The position numbers and the translations under genes are program-made. Positions 35,173-45,156 of a stretch of DNA of 64,000 bases are shown here, in pieces; the first letter of the stretch is position 1; each line of letters opens with the position of its first letter. Source of the DNA: JALORV01 sp963780715 (GTDB lineage: Bacteria; Pseudomonadota; Gammaproteobacteria; Burkholderiales; Burkholderiaceae_F); NCBI GenBank assembly GCA_963780715.1, contig CAWADK010000020.1:1-64000 (forward strand), read 5' to 3'. A model generated the notes under the pieces. That model was not told the DNA's origin. It made no database searches and worked only from the letters and a program-made list of their open reading frames with translations.

Positions 35173-35901
35173 GTGACCTCGTCCAGCGGCAAACCGGCCT
35201 ACCGACGCGTCCTGCTGAAGCTGTCGGGCGAGGCCCTGATGGGCGAGGATGCCTTTGGCATCAATCGCGCCACGGTCGAATCCATGGTGGCAGACATCGG
35301 CGAGGTCGTTAAGCTCGGCGTCGAGGTTGCGATCGTCATCGGTGGCGGCAACATCTTCCGCGGAGTCGCGCTCGGGGCCGAAGGCATGGACCGCGCCACG
35401 GCCGACTACATGGGCATGATGGCGACGATCATGAACGCAATGGCGCTGCAGGATGCCATGCGCCGCGCCGGGGTTGAGGCGCGCGTGCAATCGGCGCTCA
35501 ACATAGAGCAGGTAGTCGAACCTTATATCCGCCCCAAGGCGCTGCGGTACCTGGAAGAGGGGCGCGTCGTGATCTTCGCGGCCGGCACCGGCAATCCGTT
35601 TTTCACCACCGACACGGCGGCGGCGCTGCGCGGCTCGGAGGTCGGCGCGCAGATCGTGCTGAAGGCCACCAAGGTGGACGGCGTGTACTCGGCGGATCCC
35701 AAGAAGGACCCGAAGGCGACCCGCTACGCAACAATCACGTTCGACGAGGCGCTGGGGCGCAACCTGCAGATCATGGACGCGACCGCGTTTGCGCTCTGCC
35801 GCGACCAGAGGCTGCCAATCAAGGTGTTCAGCATCACCAAGCCCGGTGCACTCAAGCGCGTGGTGATGGGCGAAGACGAAGGCACGCTGGTCCATGTGTG
35901 A
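35173..35901 (+). CDS. pyrH: UMP kinase
   Basis: This 242-residue hexameric kinase converts UMP to UDP. The amino acid kinase fold is shown by LLKLSGEALMG near the N-terminus, VIGGGNIFRG, and FFTTDTAAALRGSEVGAQIV. The GTG start at 35173 begins a short N-terminal lead-in before the conserved YRRVLLKLSGE. Its position between tsf and frr is the standard one. Confidence 0.97.
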   Translation: MTSSSGKPAYRRVLLKLSGEALMGEDAFGINRATVESMVADIGEVVKLGVEVAIVIGGGNIFRGVALGAEGMDRATADYMGMMATIMNAMALQDAMRRAGVEARVQSALNIEQVVEPYIRPKALRYLEEGRVVIFAAGTGNPFFTTDTAAALRGSEVGAQIVLKATKVDGVYSADPKKDPKATRYATITFDEALGRNLQIMDATAFALCRDQRLPIKVFSITKPGALKRVVMGEDEGTLVHV

Positions 35902-35925
35902 CCGGCATCAGTCGAGGAGATGCAG

Positions 35926-36486
35926 ATGAGCGTTGCGGAGATCCAGAAATCGACCGAGCAGAAGATGCAGAAGTCGGTCGAGGCCCTGAAGGCGGATTTC
36001 GCGAAGGTCCGGACCGGGCGCGCGCACACGGGTCTGCTGGACCATATCCAGGTCGACTACTACGGATCGATGGTGCCGCTGAACCAGGTGGCGCAGGTCG
36101 GGCTTGGAGACGCCAGGACAATCACGGTGCAGCCGTGGGAGAAGAAGATGGTTCCGGTCGTCGAGAAGGCGATCCGCGAGTCCGATCTCGGACTGAATCC
36201 GGCGACCCAGGGCGACCTGATCCGCGTACCGATGCCGCCGCTGACGGAGCAACGCCGCAAGGAACTGGTCAAGGTCGTCAAGCACGAAGGCGAGAACGCG
36301 AAGATTGCTATCCGCAACCTGCGCCGTGACGCCAATCATCACATCAAGGAACTGCTGAAGGCCAAGACCATCTCCGAGGATGAGGACCGTCGCGGTGAAG
36401 AAGCCGTCCAGAAGCTCACGGACCGCTACGTCACCGAGGTGGACAGGCTCATCGCCGAGAAGGAAAAGGAGGTGCTGACCGTCTGA
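35926..36486 (+). CDS. frr: Ribosome recycling factor
   Basis: This is a 186-residue factor that splits post-termination ribosomes together with EF-G. The three-helix domain with KVRTGRAHTGLLDHI and LNPATQGDLIRVPMPPLTEQRRKEL is characteristic. The ATG at 35926 is chosen because GAGGAG (35914-35919) lies six bases upstream; an in-frame ATG at 35920 directly abuts that site and is less likely. The length matches E. coli RRF (185). Confidence 0.96.
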   Translation: MSVAEIQKSTEQKMQKSVEALKADFAKVRTGRAHTGLLDHIQVDYYGSMVPLNQVAQVGLGDARTITVQPWEKKMVPVVEKAIRESDLGLNPATQGDLIRVPMPPLTEQRRKELVKVVKHEGENAKIAIRNLRRDANHHIKELLKAKTISEDEDRRGEEAVQKLTDRYVTEVDRLIAEKEKEVLTV

Positions 36487-36508
36487 CGACGGTCAGCGAA
36501 GGCACGCC

Positions 36509-37285
36509 GTGGCCAACGACCTGCGCTCCCCGCCTGCTGCGCTGTCGCGTGTCCCGCGCCATGTCGCGATCATCATGGACGGCAACGGCCGCTGGGCGGT
36601 CGCGCGCGGTTGGCCGCGCGTAACCGGTCACTCGCGCGGCGTCGATGCCGTACGGGCCACGCTGGGCGCCTGCGGCGAGCGCGGCATCGAGTATCTGACA
36701 CTCTTTGCGTTCAGCTCGGAGAACTGGCGGCGGCCGCCCGACGAAGTTTCCACATTGATGCGGCTCTTCATGGTCGCGCTGCAACGCGAGGTGGACAAGC
36801 TGGTGGAGCTTGGCGTGCGCATGCGCGTGGTCGGCGAGACCTTCGCCTTCGATGCCGATCTGCGTCGACTGATCGCGCAGTCGGAGCAGCGGACGGCGCA
36901 CAACTCGCGCCTGCATCTGACGGTCTGCGCCAACTACGGCGGCCGCTGGGATATCGCCCAGGCCGCGGAGCGTGCCGCGAAGGAGCAGCTTGCGTCCGGC
37001 GCGCGAAGCGTGCGCATCGACGAGGAAGCAATTGCGCAGCGACTCGCACTGTCCTTCGCGCCGGAACCCGATCTTCTGATACGTACCGGTGGCGAGCGCC
37101 GCATCAGCAACTTCCTCCTATGGCAGTTGGCGTATGCGGAGCTGTATTTCAGCGACGTTCTCTGGCCCGACTTCAATGCGGCAGAGCTCGAGTCCGCGCT
37201 GCGCTGGTACGCCGGGCGGCAACGTCGCTTCGGCATGACCGGCGAACAGATCGAGTCCGAACCGTCGATTTCCGACGCGGCCTGA
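36509..37285 (+). CDS. uppS: Undecaprenyl diphosphate synthase
   Basis: This is a 258-residue cis-prenyltransferase making the C55 carrier lipid for peptidoglycan and O-antigen. The signature PRHVAIIMDGNGRWA with the catalytic Asp is at about 12-26. TLFAFSSENWRRP binds isopentenyl diphosphate, and the late motif is DLLIRTGGERRISNFLLWQ. The start is a GTG at 36509. It is followed by cdsA ten bases later. Confidence 0.96.
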   Translation: MANDLRSPPAALSRVPRHVAIIMDGNGRWAVARGWPRVTGHSRGVDAVRATLGACGERGIEYLTLFAFSSENWRRPPDEVSTLMRLFMVALQREVDKLVELGVRMRVVGETFAFDADLRRLIAQSEQRTAHNSRLHLTVCANYGGRWDIAQAAERAAKEQLASGARSVRIDEEAIAQRLALSFAPEPDLLIRTGGERRISNFLLWQLAYAELYFSDVLWPDFNAAELESALRWYAGRQRRFGMTGEQIESEPSISDAA

Positions 37286-37295
37286 GGACCGGCGC

Positions 37296-38129
37296 GTGCT
37301 GAAGCAACGCGTCATCACGGCCCTCGCACTCGTTGCGGCGCTGCTCTGCGCTCTGGCCTGGTCCCCGCTTGCATTTGCCGGCCTGCTGACGCTCGGCTTT
37401 TCACTGGCGCAGGCGGAGTGGTTGCGGCTTTCGGGCTGGTCATTCCGGACGTCGTTGCTCGTCGCTTTGACGCTCGGAGGCGCGCAGTTCGCGCTTTTCG
37501 CGGCGGCTCCGGCGACTGTCGCCGCGATCGGGCCAGCGGCGGTCGCCGTTGCGACGGCGATCTGGATCGGCCTCGGCGTGGTGCTGTTGCGGTCCGAGAA
37601 GAAAGGGGCGGTTCGCATCCCGGCGGCGACTTCGCGCGCGCTTGCGATTGTGCTTCCGTTCGCGGCCTGGTGCGCGCTGATGATGTTTCTGCAACTGGGG
37701 GCCGTCATGCTGCTGTCGGTGCTCGTCATCATCTGGCTGGCGGACATCGCAGCCTACTTTGTCGGCCGCGCGTTCGGTCGCAGGAAGCTCGCACCCCATA
37801 TCAGCCCGGGCAAGACCTGGGCCGGGGTGTGGGGCGCCATTGGCGGGGTGGTCGTTGCTGCGTTGATCGCCTGGGCAGGATTCCCGGACGCACCGCTCTA
37901 CACGAATCGGCTGCTGGAAGGCCTCGGCATCCCGTTGGCAGCGCTTGCGCTGTCATTGCTGGTCGGCGTCTCCATCATCGGCGACCTCGCTGAGAGCCTG
38001 CTGAAGCGCCAGGCCAACGCCAAGGACAGCAGCCACCTGCTGCCGGGTCACGGTGGGTTCTTCGATCGGCTGGACTCCATGTTTGCGCTGCTGCCGGCGG
38101 CGGCGCTGCTGTGGACGTGGGCGAAATGA
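37296..38129 (+). CDS. cdsA: Phosphatidate cytidylyltransferase
   Basis: This 277-residue inner-membrane enzyme makes CDP-diacylglycerol from phosphatidic acid and CTP. Eight or so hydrophobic segments are present. The family signature near the C-terminus is intact as KRQANAKDSSHLLPGHGG, then FFDRLDS. The start is GTG. Its stop overlaps the dxr start (ATGA), implying coupling. Confidence 0.95.
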   Translation: MLKQRVITALALVAALLCALAWSPLAFAGLLTLGFSLAQAEWLRLSGWSFRTSLLVALTLGGAQFALFAAAPATVAAIGPAAVAVATAIWIGLGVVLLRSEKKGAVRIPAATSRALAIVLPFAAWCALMMFLQLGAVMLLSVLVIIWLADIAAYFVGRAFGRRKLAPHISPGKTWAGVWGAIGGVVVAALIAWAGFPDAPLYTNRLLEGLGIPLAALALSLLVGVSIIGDLAESLLKRQANAKDSSHLLPGHGGFFDRLDSMFALLPAAALLWTWAK

Positions 38130-39292
38130 AGCGCAACCTGACGCTGCTGGGTGCCACGGGTTCCATCGGCGCCAGCGCGCTTGACGTGATCGCGCGCCAT
38201 CCCGATCGATTCCACGTCCATGCGTTGACCGCGCAGTCGCGTGTCGACGAACTCGTGGAACTGTGCGCACGCTTCCATCCCGCTGTCGCGGTCATTGGCG
38301 ACGCTTCGCTGGAGGGCCGATTGCGGGAAGCACTCCGGTCGCGTGGGCTGCGGACGGTCGGGCGCGGCGGTGCTGCGGCACTGGCCGATGTTGCGCAGTC
38401 TGAAGAGGTGGACACAGTGCTGGCCGCGATCGTCGGCGCGGCCGGCCTGATGCCTACACTTGCCGCGGCACGGGCCGGCAAGCGGCTTTTGCTGGCCAAC
38501 AAGGAAGCGATCGTCTGCGCGGGCGAACTGCTGATGTCGGCGCTCGCGGCCGCCGGCGGGACCCTGCTTCCGGTCGACAGCGAGCACAACGCCATCCACC
38601 AGTGCCTGGCGGGCGCCAACGATGCGCAGCGTGGACAGGCCCGGCTCGTGCTTACGGCTTCGGGCGGGCCGTTCCTGCGCCGCTTCGATCTCGACGACAT
38701 CACGCCCGACGAGGCATGCGCGCATCCCAACTGGGTCATGGGGCGCAAGATCTCGGTCGACTCCGCGACGCTGATGAACAAGGGACTGGAGGTGATCGAG
38801 GCCAGCTGGCTCTTCGGGATGCCGGCCGAGCGCATCGACGTTGTCATCCACCCGCAGAGCGTGATCCACTCGATGGTCGAGTTTCCCGACGGCTCCGTGC
38901 TGGCGCAACTGGGTTCGCCGGACATGCGCACGCCCGTCGCCTACGCCCTGGCCTGGCCGGAGCGCATCGACAGCGGGGCCAGGCGGCTCGACTTCGCCCA
39001 GATGAGCGCACTTACCTTCGAGGAGCCCGACCGCACGCGTTTTCCCTGCCTGCGCTATGCCTACGAGGCGCTGCAGGAGGGCGGGGCGGCGAGCGCCGTA
39101 TTGAACGCCGCGAACGAATCGGCGGTCGAAGCGTTTCTGCAGGGTCGCTTGCGCTTTACCGGCATCGCGCCGACGATCGAGCGCGTGCTGAACGACTTCC
39201 GCCCGTCACCGCCGAAGGACATCGAGGCCGTGATCGAGATCGACAGGATGGCACGGGAGCACGCGTCGCGCGCAATCGGCGCCCGCATGTGA
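38126..39292 (+). CDS. dxr: 1-deoxy-D-xylulose 5-phosphate reductoisomerase
   Basis: This 388-residue NADPH-dependent enzyme forms methylerythritol phosphate, the second step of the MEP isoprenoid pathway. The NADPH motif is LLGATGSIGASALDVI. LLANKEAIVCAGEL and VDSEHNAIHQCL carry the metal- and substrate-binding residues. The start at 38126 overlaps the cdsA stop by four bases; the frame open to 38111 is not preferred. With uppS in the same operon it links isoprenoid supply to cell-wall synthesis. Confidence 0.96.
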   Translation: MKRNLTLLGATGSIGASALDVIARHPDRFHVHALTAQSRVDELVELCARFHPAVAVIGDASLEGRLREALRSRGLRTVGRGGAAALADVAQSEEVDTVLAAIVGAAGLMPTLAAARAGKRLLLANKEAIVCAGELLMSALAAAGGTLLPVDSEHNAIHQCLAGANDAQRGQARLVLTASGGPFLRRFDLDDITPDEACAHPNWVMGRKISVDSATLMNKGLEVIEASWLFGMPAERIDVVIHPQSVIHSMVEFPDGSVLAQLGSPDMRTPVAYALAWPERIDSGARRLDFAQMSALTFEEPDRTRFPCLRYAYEALQEGGAASAVLNAANESAVEAFLQGRLRFTGIAPTIERVLNDFRPSPPKDIEAVIEIDRMAREHASRAIGARM

Positions 39293-39302
39293 GGATTCGA
39301 GG

Positions 39303-40655
39303 ATGAACCTGATTTCGACGATTGCCGCCTTCTTAGTCACGCTCGGAATCCTGATCGTGATTCACGAGCTTGGGCACTACTGGGTGGCGCGCTGGTGTGG
39401 CGTCAAGGTCCTGCGCTTTTCGATTGGATTCGGTCGACCGATCGCGCGCTGGGTGCGCGGCCCGGACCAGACCGAGTGGGTGGTGTCGGCGCTTCCGCTG
39501 GGCGGCTACGTCCGCATGCTCGACGAACGCGACGAAGATGCGGGTCCGATTCCGCCGCAGGATCTGCCTCGGGCCTTCAATCGTCAACCGGTCGGCAAAC
39601 GCTTCGCGATCGTGCTCGCCGGTCCCGTGGCGAACCTGATTCTCGCGGTGTTCGTGTACTGGATCCTGAACGTCGTCGGGGTGTTCGAGCCACGCGCCGT
39701 CCTCGGTGCACCGCCTGCCGCATCCGCCGCCGCGCGCGCCGGCATCGAGGCCGGCGACACGGTGACTGCGGTCGATGGTGATCCGGTCCGCTCGTGGAAC
39801 GAACTTCGCTGGCTGTTGCTGCAGCGCGTGGTTGCCAAGGCGCCGTTCAGTGTCGAAGTCGACGGAGCGGATGGCCGTCAGCGTTCGCTGACACTGGAAC
39901 CCGGTGCATTGAGTGCGGCCGACCTCGAGTCCGATGTCGTGGCGCGGCTCGGGGTCGTTGCCTACAGTGGCCCACCCCGCATCAACCGCCTGACCGAAGG
40001 CGGCGTGGCCGTGCAGGCGGGCCTTCGCGTCGGCGACACCGTCGTCGAGGCGAACGGAGCCAAAGTCACATCGGCAAAGGACTTGATCGAACGAATCCGC
40101 CGCTCGGCCGGGCAATCCATGGAACTCGGCATCGAGCGCGAGGGTGCCGTCGTGCGCGTCGCGCTGACGCCGGCCCGGGTCACGGACGAGCAGGGTGCCC
40201 CGGTCGGGCGCATCGGTGCAGAACTCAACGATCGACCTCCGCTGGTGAAGGTGCAGTACGGCCCGTTCGAGAGCGTCGGGCTTGCCGTGGACAAGACGTG
40301 GAATACGTCGGTCTTCTCGCTGAAGATGCTCGGCAAGATGGTAACGGGCGAAGCATCGTGGAAAAATCTCTCCGGACCGGTGACTATCGCCGACTATGCA
40401 GGCCAGACGGCGCGCATCGGACTCGCTGCGTTCCTGAGCTTTCTCGCGCTGGTTTCGATCAGCCTTGCCGTGCTGAATCTGCTCCCGGTGCCGATGCTCG
40501 ACGGAGGACACTTACTGTATTATTTGATCGAGATTCTCAAGGGCAGCCCGCCGGCCGATTGGGTCATCGAGTGGGGTCAGCGCGCCGGAATTGCGCTGCT
40601 GGGCCTGCTGACCATACTGGCGCTCTATAACGACTTCATACGGCTGCTTTCCTGA
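39303..40655 (+). CDS. rseP: Site-2 intramembrane zinc protease RseP
   Basis: This 450-residue inner-membrane protease cuts the anti-sigma factor RseA (or its equivalent) to release the envelope stress sigma factor. The zinc-site motif HELGH is at 21-25 within the first membrane helix, and the second ligand lies in MLDGGH at about 398-403. Two PDZ domains occupy the periplasmic part, around residues 120-200 and 205-290. The position just before bamA is standard. Confidence 0.95.
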   Translation: MNLISTIAAFLVTLGILIVIHELGHYWVARWCGVKVLRFSIGFGRPIARWVRGPDQTEWVVSALPLGGYVRMLDERDEDAGPIPPQDLPRAFNRQPVGKRFAIVLAGPVANLILAVFVYWILNVVGVFEPRAVLGAPPAASAAARAGIEAGDTVTAVDGDPVRSWNELRWLLLQRVVAKAPFSVEVDGADGRQRSLTLEPGALSAADLESDVVARLGVVAYSGPPRINRLTEGGVAVQAGLRVGDTVVEANGAKVTSAKDLIERIRRSAGQSMELGIEREGAVVRVALTPARVTDEQGAPVGRIGAELNDRPPLVKVQYGPFESVGLAVDKTWNTSVFSLKMLGKMVTGEASWKNLSGPVTIADYAGQTARIGLAAFLSFLALVSISLAVLNLLPVPMLDGGHLLYYLIEILKGSPPADWVIEWGQRAGIALLGLLTILALYNDFIRLLS

Positions 40656-40690
40656 TCCCGGCATGAGTGGAACCTAAGGTGGAGCGCCGC

Positions 40691-43078
40691 GTGTCATCCC
40701 GGCGCAGCGTTCCTGTGGCACTGCGCCGCGCAGCTGCCGCGGTTCTTGCCGCCTATTGCATCGGTGTCCAGGCACAGGATTTCGTCGTCCGCGACATCCG
40801 TGTCGAGGGCGTGCAGCGCACCGAGGCCGGCACCGTCTTCTCGTACTTGCCAGTCCGCGTCGGCGATCGCTTCGACCCCGAGCGTGGGACGCAGGCGATC
40901 CGGGCGCTCTATGCGAGCGGCCTCTTCAAGGACGTGCGGCTCGAGGTTGACGGCGATGTGCTGGTGGTGATCGTCGAGGAACGACCGGCGATCGCCGTCG
41001 TGGATCTTGCCGGCGTCAAGGAATTCGAAAAGGACCAGGTCCTGAAGTCGCTGCGCGAAGTCGGCCTGGCGGACGGCCGCATATTTGACCGGTCGCTGCT
41101 CGAGCGTGCTGAGCAGGAACTGCGCCGGCAGTATCTGTCGCGAGGCTTGTACGGTGTCGAGATCAAGACCACGGTCACGCCGATCGAGCGCAACCGCGTG
41201 AACATCTCGATCGCCGTGAACGAGGGCGAGATCTCCAAGATCCGGTCGATCGATTTCACCGGGAACAAGGTGTTCAGCGACCGCACGCTGCGGACGCAAA
41301 TGGAGCTGTCGACGCCAAACTGGATCTCCTGGTACACGAAGCGCGACCAGTATTCACGGCAGAAGCTGGGCGCCGATCTCGAGACGCTGCGCTCGTATTA
41401 CCTCAACCGCGGCTACCTCGACTTCCGCATCGAGTCGGTCAACGTCTCGATCACGCCGGACAAGAAGGACATCGCCGTCACGATCAACGTTGCCGAAGGC
41501 GAGCGCTACACGATCTCCAGCGTGAAGCTTGGAGGCGAGCTGCTCGGGCTGGACGAGGACCTGGCGCCGCTGATCACCGTCAAGCCGGGCGACGTCTTCA
41601 GCGCCGAGAAGGTCAACTCGATTGGCAAGGCGGTGACGGACCGCATGAGCACTCTCGGCTACGCCTTCGCAACGGCCAATCCGGTGCCCGAGCCGAACCG
41701 TGAAACGCGCGAGGTGGCGTTCACGATCATCGTCGATCCCGGCCGGCGCGTTTACGTCCGCCGCATCAATATCGCCGGCAACACGCGCACGAAGGACGAG
41801 GTCGTACGGCGCGAGGTGCGCCAGTTTGAAGCTGCCTGGTTCGACGCTGACCGGGTGCGGCTGTCGAGGGAGCGGCTCGATCGACTTGGGTACTTCGAAA
41901 CGGTGACGGTCGATACGCCGGCGGTGCCGACGGCGCCGGACCAGGTCGATGTCAATGTCACGGTCAAGGAACGCGCGACCGGCAACATCCAGCTGGGTGC
42001 CGGCTACTCGAGCTCCGAAGGCCTGGTGCTCACCGCCGGGCTGTCGCAGCAGAACCTGTTTGGCTCCGGCAATGCGCTGTCACTGGAGGTCAATACCAGC
42101 CAGTCGAACACCGTGTTCTCGATCACGCATACCGACCCCTTCATCACCCCGGAAGGCATCAGTCGGACGGTCGAACTCTATTACCGCAATTCCAACCTCG
42201 CGGAACTCGGTCTTTCGAGTGTCGGCTACTCGACGCGAGGCGCGGGCCTCATCTACGGCCTGCCGATCACGGAATACGACCGGATCTTCCTTGGGTTGCG
42301 GTACGAAGGCACGACCATCGATCTCACGCCGACGTCGCCGCCGCGCTACATCCAGTATGTCGAGGAGTTCGGGGACAGCTCCGACGCGCTCGCCCTGACC
42401 GCCGGCTGGTCGAGCGACAGCCGCGACAGCCTGCTCACTCCGACGCGGGGCCGTTATCAGCGTGCGTTCGGTGAGTTTGCGTTGCCGGTCCTGGACCTCG
42501 AGTACTACCGCCTGACCTACCAGTTCCAGCAGTTCTTTCCGGCGACGAGCTTCCTCACGCTGCTGTTCAATACCGAGATCGGCTACGGCAACGGCTACGG
42601 CGGCAGGCCGTATCCGTTCTTCAAGAACTTCTACGTCGGTGGCATCGGAAGCGTGCGCGGCTTCGAGGCCGCCTCGCTCGGCCCGCGCGACATCTACGGC
42701 GATCCGCTCGGCGGCACACGCCGCTTCAGCGCGAACGTCGAGGCGCTGTTCCCGATCCCTGGCGCGGATCGAACGCTGCGGCTCTCGGCCTTCCTCGACA
42801 TGGGGCAGGTCTGGGGTCCGGGGTGCAACGGCGTGTACGTCATTCCTGCGAACACGGACCTGAACAACGTCAACGCCAACCCGGGTGCGTTTTGCAGTGG
42901 GCCGTTCTACGGCAACACGGCCGGCGTCGACCCCAGCCTGATCCGGTATTCCGCTGGCCTGGGTATCGCCTGGATTTCGCCGCTCGGGCCGCTGCGGTTG
43001 TCCTACGCCTATCCGCTCAATTCCGAGCCGTGGGACCGGATCCAGCGATTCCAGTTCCAGATCGGCGCGGGCTTCTGA
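40691..43078 (+). CDS. bamA: Outer-membrane protein assembly factor BamA
   Basis: This is a 795-residue outer-membrane barrel inserting other beta-barrel proteins. A signal peptide ending in VQAQ is followed by five POTRA domains (about 25-425), the first starting FVVRDIRVEGVQRTEAGTVF. The 16-strand barrel contains the lid-loop VRGF motif in GGIGSVRGFEAASLGPRD and ends in the required phenylalanine (QFQIGAGF). AAGGTGGAG stands six bases before the GTG at 40691, so that start is preferred; GTG at 40667 or 40679 would lengthen the signal peptide. Confidence 0.95.
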   Translation: MSSRRSVPVALRRAAAAVLAAYCIGVQAQDFVVRDIRVEGVQRTEAGTVFSYLPVRVGDRFDPERGTQAIRALYASGLFKDVRLEVDGDVLVVIVEERPAIAVVDLAGVKEFEKDQVLKSLREVGLADGRIFDRSLLERAEQELRRQYLSRGLYGVEIKTTVTPIERNRVNISIAVNEGEISKIRSIDFTGNKVFSDRTLRTQMELSTPNWISWYTKRDQYSRQKLGADLETLRSYYLNRGYLDFRIESVNVSITPDKKDIAVTINVAEGERYTISSVKLGGELLGLDEDLAPLITVKPGDVFSAEKVNSIGKAVTDRMSTLGYAFATANPVPEPNRETREVAFTIIVDPGRRVYVRRINIAGNTRTKDEVVRREVRQFEAAWFDADRVRLSRERLDRLGYFETVTVDTPAVPTAPDQVDVNVTVKERATGNIQLGAGYSSSEGLVLTAGLSQQNLFGSGNALSLEVNTSQSNTVFSITHTDPFITPEGISRTVELYYRNSNLAELGLSSVGYSTRGAGLIYGLPITEYDRIFLGLRYEGTTIDLTPTSPPRYIQYVEEFGDSSDALALTAGWSSDSRDSLLTPTRGRYQRAFGEFALPVLDLEYYRLTYQFQQFFPATSFLTLLFNTEIGYGNGYGGRPYPFFKNFYVGGIGSVRGFEAASLGPRDIYGDPLGGTRRFSANVEALFPIPGADRTLRLSAFLDMGQVWGPGCNGVYVIPANTDLNNVNANPGAFCSGPFYGNTAGVDPSLIRYSAGLGIAWISPLGPLRLSYAYPLNSEPWDRIQRFQFQIGAGF

Positions 43079-43118
43079 TGTGGCAAAATCCTGAGCTTCC
43101 ATGCGTGCAGGAATCCAA

Positions 43119-43622
43119 ATGACCAAGTGGCTTTCGGCAACGGCCGTCGCGACACTGCTCGCCGTGACGCCGCTCGCTCAGGCGCAGGAACTGAAGATCG
43201 GTGTCGTCAATTCCGACCGGATCCTGCGGGATTCGCAGCCGGCACGCGCCGCGATGCAAAAGCTCGAAGGCGAGTTTTCCAAGCGCGACAAGGAATTGCA
43301 GGAGATGGGCGCGCGGCTCAAGACGTCGGCCGAACGGTTCGAGAAGGACGGCCCGGTCATGTCCGAGACTGACCGTGTCCGCCGCCAGCGCGAACTTGCC
43401 GAGATGGACCGCGAATTCCAGCGCAAGCAGCGCGAATTCCGCGAAGACTTCAATCAGCGGCGCAACGAAGAGCTGCAGGCTTTGCTGGAGCGGACCAACC
43501 GCATCATCCGGCAGATCGCGGAGCAGGAGAAGTTCGACCTCATCATGCAGGAGGCGGTCTACTTCAATCCGCGCATCGACATGACCGAACGCGTATTGCG
43601 CGCGCTTAACAACGCGAAGTAG
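43119..43622 (+). CDS. skp: Periplasmic chaperone Skp/OmpH
   Basis: This 167-residue periplasmic chaperone holds unfolded outer-membrane proteins on the way to BamA. The signal peptide is about residues 1-23, ending AQAQE. It is followed by KIGVVNSDRILRDSQPA and a long charged coiled-coil region (about 45-130) that forms the tentacles. The ATG at 43119 has AGGA six bases upstream; an ATG at 43101 is less well placed. It follows bamA by 40 bases. Confidence 0.93.
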   Translation: MTKWLSATAVATLLAVTPLAQAQELKIGVVNSDRILRDSQPARAAMQKLEGEFSKRDKELQEMGARLKTSAERFEKDGPVMSETDRVRRQRELAEMDREFQRKQREFREDFNQRRNEELQALLERTNRIIRQIAEQEKFDLIMQEAVYFNPRIDMTERVLRALNNAK

Positions 43623-43630
43623 CACTCGCC

Positions 43631-44707
43631 ATGAGCCGCGGCGGTCTGTCGCTGTCCGAGCTGACAGCCGCCATCGTGGAGCGAAGCGAAGGCAGGCTTC
43701 GCGCGACGCTGCAGGGCGATTCAACGCGGCACATCACTTCAGTGGCGCCGCTGTCGACCGCGTCGGCCTCCGAGCTCGCATTCCTCGCCAACCCGCGCTA
43801 CCGGCGCGAGGCGCATGCCTCGCGTGCGGGAGCGATCGTGCTGGCGCCGCGCGACGCTGAAGCACTGCAGGAAGGCCGCTCATCGGGGTCGACGTTCATC
43901 GTCGTCGATTCGCCCTACGCGTGGTTCGCGATGGCCGCGCAGGTGCTGCACCCGGCGGCGGGCGCCGTTGCCGGCATCCACGCGCAGGCCCAGGTCGATC
44001 CGGGTGCCGTGGTCGACGCGAGCGCCTCGATCGGTGCCGGCGCGTTCGTCGGCGCCGGAGCCAGACTGGGCGCCGGCGTCGTTCTCGATCCCGGTGCCCA
44101 CGTGGGAGCGCGGGTTTTCATCGGGGCAGCCACCCGGCTATTCCCGCGTGCGGTCGTGCTGGATGACTGCGTGCTTGGAGAACGTTGCATCGTGCATAGC
44201 GGGGTTGTCATCGGCGCCGACGGCTTCGGCTTCGCGCCACTTGACGGGCACTGGCTGAAGATTCCCCAGCTGGGTCGGGTCATCATTGGCGACGATGTCG
44301 AGATCGGCGCGAACACGACGATCGATCGCGGCACAATGGGAGACACGATCGTGGAATCGGGCGTAAAGCTGGACAACCAGATCCAGATCGGCCACAACTG
44401 CTTCGTGGGTTCACACACGGTCATCGCCGGCTGTGTCGGCATCGCGGGAAGCGCGCGCGTCGGGCGCAACTGCATGATCGGCGGCGCGGCGGGCATCGCC
44501 GGCCACCTTTCAATTGCAGACGGGACGATCATCGGGCCAGCGACGGTGGTGTCGAGCTCGATCGAAAGGGCGGGGCACTACACGGGATTCTTCCCGATCA
44601 TGAAACAGCGTGAGTGGGAAAAGGCTGCAGCGATCATCCGACAGCTGGACGACCTGCGACGGCGCATCAGGGAACTCGAGGCGGCAGGCCGCGGAGAAGT
44701 CAAATGA
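43631..44707 (+). CDS. lpxD: UDP-3-O-acylglucosamine N-acyltransferase
   Basis: This 358-residue left-handed beta-helix acyltransferase adds the second 3-hydroxyacyl chain in lipid A synthesis. An N-terminal UDP-binding domain (about 1-105) includes ELAFLANPRYRREAHAS. Hexapeptide repeats follow, with the catalytic histidine expected in QIQIGHNCFVG. A C-terminal helix with KAAAIIRQLDDLRRRIRELE completes the trimer. The stop overlaps the fabZ start (ATGA). Confidence 0.96.
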   Translation: MSRGGLSLSELTAAIVERSEGRLRATLQGDSTRHITSVAPLSTASASELAFLANPRYRREAHASRAGAIVLAPRDAEALQEGRSSGSTFIVVDSPYAWFAMAAQVLHPAAGAVAGIHAQAQVDPGAVVDASASIGAGAFVGAGARLGAGVVLDPGAHVGARVFIGAATRLFPRAVVLDDCVLGERCIVHSGVVIGADGFGFAPLDGHWLKIPQLGRVIIGDDVEIGANTTIDRGTMGDTIVESGVKLDNQIQIGHNCFVGSHTVIAGCVGIAGSARVGRNCMIGGAAGIAGHLSIADGTIIGPATVVSSSIERAGHYTGFFPIMKQREWEKAAAIIRQLDDLRRRIRELEAAGRGEVK

Positions 44708-45156
44708 AGCTGGACATCATCAAGATTCTGCAACTGATGCCGCATCGGTATCCGATCCTGCTGGTCGATCGCGTGCTCGAACTCGAGCCCGGTGTGCGCA
44801 TTTCCGCGATCAAGAATGTGTCGGTCAACGAGCCGTTTTTCCAGGGCCACTTCCCGGGGCATCCGGTGATGCCGGGCGTCCTGATGATCGAGGCGCTCGC
44901 GCAGGCCGCGGCGGTACTGACCTACGTCACGCTGAAGACCTCGTATCCCGAGGGGACCTTGTTCCTCTTTGCCGGCATCGATGGCGCCCGCTTCAAGCGA
45001 CCGGTCGGGCCGGGCGATCAGCTTCGCCTGGACGTCACGATGGACCGTATCAAGCGCGGGGTGGGCAAGTTCACCTGTCGCGCCCTGGTCGACGGCGAGC
45101 TTGCGTGTGAGGCCGAGTTGATGTGCGCCCTGCACAAGGCGAAGGAAGAGGCGTAG
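44704..45156 (+). CDS. fabZ: 3-hydroxyacyl-ACP dehydratase FabZ
   Basis: This 150-residue hot-dog fold enzyme dehydrates 3-hydroxyacyl-ACP in fatty acid synthesis and competes with LpxA for substrate. The catalytic histidine is in GHFPGHPVMPGVLMIEALAQ, which also holds the catalytic glutamate. The start at 44704 overlaps the lpxD stop. The stop TAG at 45154-45156 shares one base with the lpxA GTG start. Confidence 0.96.
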   Translation: MKLDIIKILQLMPHRYPILLVDRVLELEPGVRISAIKNVSVNEPFFQGHFPGHPVMPGVLMIEALAQAAAVLTYVTLKTSYPEGTLFLFAGIDGARFKRPVGPGDQLRLDVTMDRIKRGVGKFTCRALVDGELACEAELMCALHKAKEEA